A stretch of DNA of 64,000 bases. Source: Camellia lanceoleosa. Taxonomy: Eukaryota > Streptophyta > Magnoliopsida > Ericales > Theaceae. Location of the stretch: NCBI GenBank assembly GCA_025200525.1, contig CM045767.1, forward strand, positions 4,909,437 to 4,973,436, given 5' to 3'. A program made the translations under genes and the position numbers. This document shows positions 56,282 through 64,000 of the stretch, piece after piece. How positions within the stretch are numbered: the first letter of the stretch is position 1; the number at the start of each line of letters is the position of its first letter. The notes under the pieces were generated by a model. That model did not search any database and was not told where the DNA came from. It saw only the letters and a program-made list of their open reading frames with translations.

Positions 56282-59200
56282 AATTTAAAGTTGAAAAAAA
56301 TTAAATGCTTACTTATATTTTTCACATTTTTTAAGAAATTAAAAATTATTTTCTAAATATTTTGATTTTTATTTCATATTTTAATAAAAATACTAAAAAA
56401 TCCTTTCTAAACCCATCTTTAAATAAGTAAATACGTACATATTCTTCAAATGGTCCATATTATATGTATCTTTAATTAAAGAAAAAATGACATAATTCTA
56501 TACTTTTTGAGTCATAATTAAAAAATCATACCACTTGAGATATATCAAAATATCTCATAAATCATAACTAAAATATTACTATGACTAAAGAAGAAAATTA
56601 ATTAACTAAAGAAAAATTGACATAATTAAAAATATATATGATACACTTATTTTAAAAGTGTGTATAGTAAAATTTTCATATAATCATAGCCCATTATGAT
56701 CAACATGATGCGTGAATCCTACTTTTGGTGTCGTCTGTTTACTCATCTTGTTTGTTAATTTTAGTAATGTGTTATTCATTGTTTATTGTTAAAATTTAAT
56801 ACAACAAAAATATATTTTTTTAATAGCGTTTATTGTATCATTAATGTCAAATTATGACATAATAAAAACACGGTGCTAGATTTTTAACATCATAAATATA
56901 TTATAATTGAGTTTTAAATTTATACATCATCCTAAAAACTGGATAGTTGCACTATTTATTTTTATTTTTTTTTCATCTCATCCTATTTTCTTTCCCATGT
57001 CCCCAAACCACCTATAAAAATTATATCATTTGAATTATCAATCGTTTTATTTGGTCGATGTAATCAAAATTGATAGAATTTGAATTTGCTCTCACTTTTT
57101 GGTTTACTAAATAATAATAATAATAATAAATATGTTACAAAAGAAATTATTATTTATCACGATAAAAGAATAATCATTCTATTACAAACCTGTAAAACAA
57201 CTATTTCATTTCTATTCCAATAAAACAAACACAAACTATTGATGAAATATGGAATCAGTAGAAAGCAAACTTGATGAAAAGAAAAGGACAACTTAAAAAA
57301 AAAAAGAAAAAAAAAAGAAAAAAGAAAGCTATGCTACTTGATAACTGATGTGAAAGAAAAAAAAATGAATAATTTAGTGAGCAAGCGTAGTCATGATTAT
57401 TATATTGAGAGAGATAATCAACCATATCTAATGAAATGATTAACCACGACTAATGAAATGATTAACCACGATAAGTTCTCTATTATCATATATATATATA
57501 TAAATAATGTTTTTTTTTCTTTCTTATGTGGTACATTTTAAAGGTTTTTTTTTTTAAAGATAAATTATAAATATATTTAAGATTTACTTAAAATATAAAT
57601 TGCCCTCGTGATTTGAAAAATTACAAATACTTCTCTGTAATTTTTTATTTAATAGAATTAATTGAAAAAAGCAAAATTTTTAGCTGTTCACCTATACAAT
57701 AATAAAATTATCTGAATTATTAATTGAAATAAAATTTAATATTATTAACTTGATGATTTATTAATAAAATGACTTATTTGTTATGAAATTAGAAATCTTA
57801 GGAAGATAATGTAATTTTGAACATATTAGGTAATTTGTAATTTAAGTAAATCTCAGAAGGTGTGTTTGTAATTTATCCTTTTTTAAAAGTCATATCAGCA
57901 TACATATAAAGTTTTACACAAATTCAAGTTCAATTATAATAGCCAATCTTATGTGGACTCTATTTGAAAAATATTTATTTATATATATTTTTAATCATGT
58001 ATTTAGTTTTGTCATTGCCAAATTTCTTTTATATAATTGATATTTTAATTTAATTATTATGCTATTTGGAAAAAAAATTTCAATATACAAATAAATAAAG
58101 GCGAGAATGTGCTTAATTATATGCATCATGATGATCAAATTAATTTTCTTTTATATTTTATATTTTTTGTCTATCTTATTAATGTCTTAATATCAATTTA
58201 TATTTAATTTTTATTTAACATGAAATTATTTATACTTAATTTAAATTTTATATACCTATGCACAATATGTATGGATAATTCAAGAAGAATATTAAAGATA
58301 AAATCAACAACCATGATAGAGACCTTCACTATCTTCCACCCCACTACCCCCACACCCTATTTTATCTGCTTTGTAAGGATTAGTGATTGAAAAAAAATAA
58401 TAAAAAAAATAAAAAATAAAAAATTCACCAATCATGCCCCTTTGGGTCACGAGGCCTCAGGGGTTCCCACTTCTTGAAAAATCAATATTCAATGTAACTA
58501 ATTTATATATTTTCTTCTTAATCCAATCACAACATATTTATATTTAATTTTTAAAATAAATTTTGTGTAGTTTTATTTCTACATATTTTAAATAAATATA
58601 AAAATAAAAATAAAAGTAAATAATTAGAATCACTTTTAGTTTTATATTACTAATTCTCTTTCTAATTTAACTATTATTTTTATTAAAAATTAGTGTTTAT
58701 TTTACTATCTTATAATTTAATATATATCATATAAAATCATTATATGATAATTATATTTTTATAGCATGAGAACTAAAAAATGATCAAAATAAATAAATAA
58801 TTTAACTAAATTTATTATATATATGTATTCAAATAACACTTTTATAGAACAATGATAACATTATTAAAATAAATAGTTTACATTAAAATTTTATTTTAAA
58901 TAAAAATTAATATTATTCTTTTTTAACACATATCATAATATAATATACCATGAGTTATAACTACACCATAATTTGTATATTATAGACTATTTCGTTGTTT
59001 TTATGTTTTTTTAGAAATATTTTGATACAAGTAGAATTCATAATTGGTAAATTTAATTAACACCAATAAGGATTTGATTTGAGTTAAAAATATATATATT
59101 TTTAATTTTAAAAAAAATATTTTTTGTGAATCTTTTACATAGAGTTACATACAGTAACAAAATTGTTTATTAACCATTAATAAATCTGTTTATATTTAAT

Positions 59201-59763
59201 TTTCAATTATTAAAATTTTTTGCCCATAAATTATTAAAATTCAAAATTAAATTTTATTTTAAAAATAAATTCTTGCACGAGTAACTTACTAAGGGGTTGT
59301 TTGGGATGACCTAAATAAGTATACTTTTTTGTCTTTTTATAAAAAAATATCTGAGAAAAATAAGTGATGTAATAAAAAGATAAAAAGATTAAAATATGGA
59401 TTATTTTGAATTACCAAACTTGGCCTAATATTATTTTTTGAGTAAAAGATTAAAAAGCGTGGAAGGATGAGTTCCTATGGGTGGGGTTGCCACATAGCAA
59501 TGAGTAGTGATGGTGAAATCCCTACTTTCATATTATAATTTGTAAAAATGTTATCTGTTTTAAAAATTTTATCAAAAATATTCTGATGTCTCATGAGGAT
59601 ATGGAACTATATGAGACTGATATTATGTGGGTCTCATACCCATGTGAGACCAAACCAAACCAAACCAAACAAAATCAAGTCTTAAATCTCATCAAATGGG
59701 GTCGATTACATGAATCTTTCTTCTCCATGCGACCCTATCAAAGGCCATTTTATTAGTCAAATT

Positions 59764-60976
59764 TGTTACCCAAAAGACAACCTAAGAGGGGGGTGAATTA
59801 TGTTTTTACATTTAAAATTAATAATACCCTAATAAAAATTATGACTAATACAATAGATAAATATAATTAATGAAATAAAAAAATTAAACAAGTGTCTTAA
59901 CAACTATGTCAGTTAATGATTTTAGCACAGTAAAAATGTGAAATATAATTATGGCAATTTAAAATAAAATAAAGAGATAAGAGAAAGAGAGGCAAACAAA
60001 TTTATAGTGGTTCGGTTTCAACTCGGCCTACGTCCACTCCTCAAGCTTCACTTGAGATTTTTCACTATCTTATAACTTCATAGGGGTGCTAGCAACCTTT
60101 TGCAAATGGAGCAATCCTCTATGAATTTTATCTGAGACTTCAAGCCCAAACCCTTGCAAATCTTAGGTGATGCACAATCAAGATTTCAATATCTGATGTT
60201 TGCAACACTTTTACAAGATAAAATTGTATTTTTGCTTTCAAATAAAGTTTACAATATATAAAATGAAACTTTGATTTTTACGTAAATCTCACACAGAAAG
60301 ATGAGTTTAATGCTATAAGGCTTAGTGTATAATTTACGAGAATAGATCTTGAGTGATTATAGATCAAAGAATATTTTCAATTTTTTGTAACTTGTTTACA
60401 TTAGAGTCTTTGGTATATATAATGAAAATTATAGCTGTTTATAGCCGTTGTATTCATTTGAATTTATAGCCGTTTATAACCGTTGTAGTCATTTGAATTT
60501 ATAACCGTTGTAGTCATTTGAATTTATAGCCGTTTATAGCCGTTGTACTCCATCATTACTAATTTGAATATCTTTCACTCCATTATTACAAATTTGAATA
60601 TTTTCCACTTGAACATTTTGAACCTTTTGAACTGCTGCTGTGCTGGGCTATTTGAATCTCTGTTTTTGGGCTGTTTGAACTTCTGATTTAATCAAATATT
60701 AAACACATTCTAACAATATTTAGGATAAAGGTTTAGGTGAGAAATAATGGGACAAAATAAATTTTGATTCTATTTTTCTCTTTCAAATAAATTAAAACAT
60801 GAAATCATCAAAATAAATATTGATTCTATTTTTCTCTTTCAAATAAATCATCAAAATAAATGTTGATTCTATTTTTCTCTTTCAAATAAAGTATCAAAAT
60901 ATTTTGATTCTATTTTTCTCTTCCAAATAAATTAAAAGCATAATTAAATAAATTATCAAAATAAATAAGTCTAACA
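59764..60976 (-). repeat. Copia-1 3' LTR, second copy
   Basis: 1213 bases, same ends as 10489-11704. Differences include TTTTTCTGTAAATC to TTTTTACGTAAATC and AATACAGTGTTTGC to ATATCTGATGTTTGC. Confidence 0.9.
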
Positions 60977-61401
60977 ATCTCTCCCTTTTTGATGATGGCA
61001 CACAATGATGTTTCGATTTGATTTAGGAGTAAGAAAAGCTCCCCCTTAAGTCATGCTCCCTGAATTCATTTTTAAAAACATAGGTTAGCACATGTGTAAT
61101 AAATAAATTTTAATTAGAAACATGATATGAGACTAAGATATCAAACTATAAATACATAACATCAGATTAGTTTGAAAATAATACCATAATTTGAAAATAA
61201 TACCATAATACATAACATCATATAATTTCTCCCCCTGTGACATTATCAAAAGGAAATTATAGGTCAGAATCTGGAGGAGGAGGAGAAAAATGATAGTGAT
61301 AAATGGCATCAAAAAATAGATAATCAATATATAACTATACAATATATATACATATATGCATACACATATAACTCCCCCACGTCCCTCTCTTTTTTCTCAA
61401 A

Positions 61402-62121
61402 ATGCGGTTGCTACGCGGCCTGGCTTTTGCTTCAGTGGCCGACAAAACTAGCTCTCCTCGATTGCCGCTCGCCTCGGCTATCTCTCCCTCCTTGTCTTCT
61501 TCTCTTCAGCCTCTTCGTTTCAGCCTTCTTCTTAATCACACTCGCCCATTTTCTTTTTCACCATTCTCTTTTATCTCTACTGCACCACTCTTTTTTGTTT
61601 TTTCGCAACTCATTTCTTTTACACCTCTCACCTCTAAACCATGGCTTCGTCATCCCGTTCCCTCACTCTATTTTCGGACTTGAACGATCCCATAAACTCT
61701 GCTAGGTCGAGTGCCTCGGCTCATATTCTTTCCAACCTTCCTATGATGTCGATTGAGCAAATAATGGCAGCTCAATACATTAAACCAATCATTTCCTGTG
61801 GCGTCTGTATGGAGGCGGTGGCTGCGATCCTAAAATTGACCCGATTGCGAGCAGGGCGGTGGGCTCCATCAAGTCAACGCCCAACTCTCTCTACTCCAGC
61901 ATATGTACAAAAAGGCGCGAGCAGAAATAGGCGCATTGAAGGCCGAAAATAAAGAGTTTAAACGGAAGACCACCTCCATGGCCCGATTTGGAGTAATGTC
62001 GTTCTTGGTCTTTGATAGTCAGCAGAGTACTAAGCTCTCGATGAAAGCAACTGGGGCAAGGGCATCAAGGGTCGCCAAGGTGATAAAAAGAAGAAAAGCG
62101 ATGGAAGAGATGAGTAAATAA
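61402..62121 (+). CDS. Antisense accessory ORF of Copia-1, second copy
   Basis: The counterpart of the region at 12145-12847. Here the frame from ATG 61641 stays open through FSDLNDPINSARSSASAHIL and MMSIEQIMAAQ. The coiled-coil C-terminal part is open from 61903 to 62121 (KKARAEIGALKAENKEFKRK). The linker between them differs strongly from the first copy (several indels), so the true joining sequence cannot be read reliably from either. Confidence 0.55.
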
Positions 62122-62759
62122 GATCGGCGGATAAGTAAAAAAAATAAAGTGTCTTTTTTTTTAAATGTAAATATGCTTATTTTGACTGGTGTATGGTCGT
62201 AAAAAAAATGACAGGTGTTTTTTTTTTTTCTTTGTTTTGTTTTGTTTTGTGTTGTTTTTTTTTAATGTAAATATTTGTATTTTGTTTTTGTTTTTGTTTT
62301 TATGTTTAAGTACTGAAAAATGAAATTAAAAAAAAGAAAAAGAAAATTAAGCCCAAACAAAAAATAATAATGAAAAAAAATAAAAATAAAAGAAATTAAG
62401 CTTAATAGTAAAAAAAGTAAAATAAAATAATATTAGCAGAAATTAAACTTAGTGGGACATTGGTGTTGCTGGAATGGTATTACAAAAAAAATACCATAAG
62501 GGTTTTAAAAAAAAATCAATGTATGCAAATTTTACCTCAAGATGCAGAACCTAAAAAAAATTACACAGTTGAAAATAGCAAACTATTAAAGAGAATAAAT
62601 GTATGAAGGACTTGAAAGCATTCAACTGATATAAATGTTTCTATATCAATGTAGCAATACACATATATCATTTTAACAAAAATTAAGTTTTACAGTCATA
62701 ACAAAACTTTTTAAGTATAAATTGACATTCCAAGCTCACTACGAAAAAAATTGAAGCGA

Positions 62760-64000
62760 TCCTCGCTTAAGGGTTTTGTGAAAATATCCGTCAATTGCTT
62801 GTCGGTGTTTACAAATTCAAGTATAATATCCCATTTTTTAACATGATCTCTTAAAAAATGATATCAAATTTCAATATGTGTTTTGTTCGTGAGTGTTGAA
62901 CCGGATTTTTTGCTTAAATTGATGGCACTAGTATTATCACATTTAAGAGATATGATCATAATGCAAATTAAAGTCCTCAAATTGTTATTTCATCCAAAGT
63001 ATTTAAGCACAACAACTTTGGAAGCTATATATTGAAATTTGTTGATAAAACAACAGAATTTTACTTTTGCTAAACCAAGATACTAATGAGTTACCAAGAA
63101 AGTGACAAGTGCCAGCGATACTTTTTTCTATCAAGTTTACAGCAAGCAAAGTCGACATCAGTAACTAATTAAATCAAATGCAACACCTCTAGGATAAAAG
63201 CAGGTCCCAAATTTTAAGTGTCAATAAGATATCACGAAAATTCTTTTAACTGACGAGATGTGATTCCTTAGGATTTGATTGATATCTAGCACACATACAA
63301 ACACTAAACATAATATCGGGTCTACTTGCGGTTAAATAAAGAAGTGAGCGATCATACCTCGATATTTTGTTTGATCAATGGACTTACCTTTTTCATCATT
63401 GTCTAACTTAATGGATGTGCTCATAGGTGTTCTAGCTATTTTTGAGTCATACATACCAAACTTTTTGAGTAATTCTTTTGTGTACTTAACTTGGTTGATA
63501 AAAATTTCTTGTTTATATTGTTTGATTTGAAGTCTAAGGAAATAATTTAGCTCCCCCATCATGCTCATCTCAAACTCACCTTGCATACACTTAGCAAATT
63601 CCTTACACAAGGTTTCATTAGTAGCACCAAATATAATATCATCCATATATATTTGCACAATAAGTAAATCATCATTTTTAGTTTTAACAAAAAGTGTTGT
63701 GTTAATCGTTCCTTTAGAAAAATTATTTTCAATCAAAAATTTACTTAATCGTTTATACCATGCACGAGGTGCTTGTTTCAAACCATATAAAACTTTTGAT
63801 AGTTTAAAAACATGATTTGGAAAAGCATGATCTTTAAAACCTGAGGGTTGTTTAACATAAACTTCCTCATTTATAAAACCATTAAGAAAGACATTTTTTA
63901 CATCCATTTGATAAAGTTTGAAATCTCTAAAACATGCAAATGCATGTAACATGCGAATGGCTTCTAATCTAGTAACCGGAGCAAAGGTTTCATCGAAATC
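62760..64000 (-). pseudogene. Copia-1 RT and RNase H, second copy (runs off the window)
   Basis: 63952-63332 repeats the RT frame with the YMDD site intact, then shifts near 63350 because AGTGAGCCGATC of the first copy is AGTGAGCGATC here: one base missing at a CCG site. RNase H (62760-63330) is recognisable but missing or altered at several CAG/CTG sites. The N-terminal RT and integrase lie beyond the window. Confidence 0.88.

Larger units (their letters stand above)
56282..64000. repeat. Second copy of 6968-14739 (haplotig-like)
   Basis: Same order, orientation and insertion junctions as the first copy, running to the window end inside RT. LINE target site ATGTGAGAC at 59642-59650, LINE tail from 59651 with four CAAAC units, copia TSD AAATT at 59759-59763. 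Net 53 bases shorter, with shortened homopolymers and many changes at CAG/CTG/CCG sites. Confidence 0.93.

Noticed and set aside
56282..64000. An independent second Copia-1 insertion or a true segmental duplication
   Set aside because: Insertion junctions and flanks are identical, the copy begins at a 100-N contig edge, and the differences look like sequencing error. An assembly artefact is simpler, though not proven.

Overview
This is a 64 kb stretch of AT-rich plant nuclear DNA, probably from a eudicot. The evidence is the content: SIRE-type Ty1/copia elements, an RTE-type LINE, long solo LTRs, MITE-like elements and a tRNA-derived SINE, with almost no host genes. I see no bacterial-style operon, no CRISPR array, and no rRNA or free-standing tRNA gene. 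Most open frames are decayed retrotransposon domains or chance frames in simple sequence. Two short minus-strand segments with TATA boxes (834-958 and 54473-54558) are the only candidates for host gene 5' ends.

Layout. 1-1100: edge of a possible minus-strand gene. 1150-10356: AT-rich intergenic DNA with MITE-like pieces and a T19G12 tract. 10366-21890: a 5'-truncated RTE LINE (minus strand; target duplication ATGTGAGAC), split by a complete but decayed copia element, Copia-1 (10489-19305, minus; TSD AAATT). 23880-37000: a roughly 1.7 kb near-palindromic element, split by Copia-2 (25192-36577, plus; TSD TAACA/TAACG), which is itself split by a solo LTR (29659-31995; TSD AGGTG). 37224-38228: a solo LTR of the Copia-3 family. 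38356-40896: a second long solo LTR. 43492-52734: Copia-3 (minus; TSD ATTCT), containing a third long solo LTR (48593-51478; TSD GTTAA), which contains a MITE (49416-49659). 54271-54472: a SINE. 56182-56281: a 100-N gap. 56282-64000: a second, noisier copy of 6968-14739.

Three points stand out. (1) Copia-1 and Copia-2 each carry, between RNase H and the 3' LTR, an ORF on the strand opposite to gag-pol that encodes a coiled coil. The two peptides align without gaps (12 of 37 identical residues by eye), so they look like a shared antisense accessory gene rather than chance frames. (2) The sequence after the N gap repeats the left contig. It starts just past the T19G12 tract and differs from the first copy mainly at homopolymers and at CAG/CTG/CCG sites, which points to an unpurged haplotig or uncorrected contig rather than a real duplication. 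(3) Most in-frame stops in the copia remnants are TAA/TAG at apparent Gln codons or TGA at apparent Trp codons, the mark expected of C-to-T decay in methylated transposons.

The elements do not form a pathway. The nesting gives an insertion order, with the LINE, the palindrome and the older copia elements first and solo LTRs and a MITE last. Element boundaries come from base-by-base reading of termini and target duplications. Family and lineage names are from memory and were not searched.
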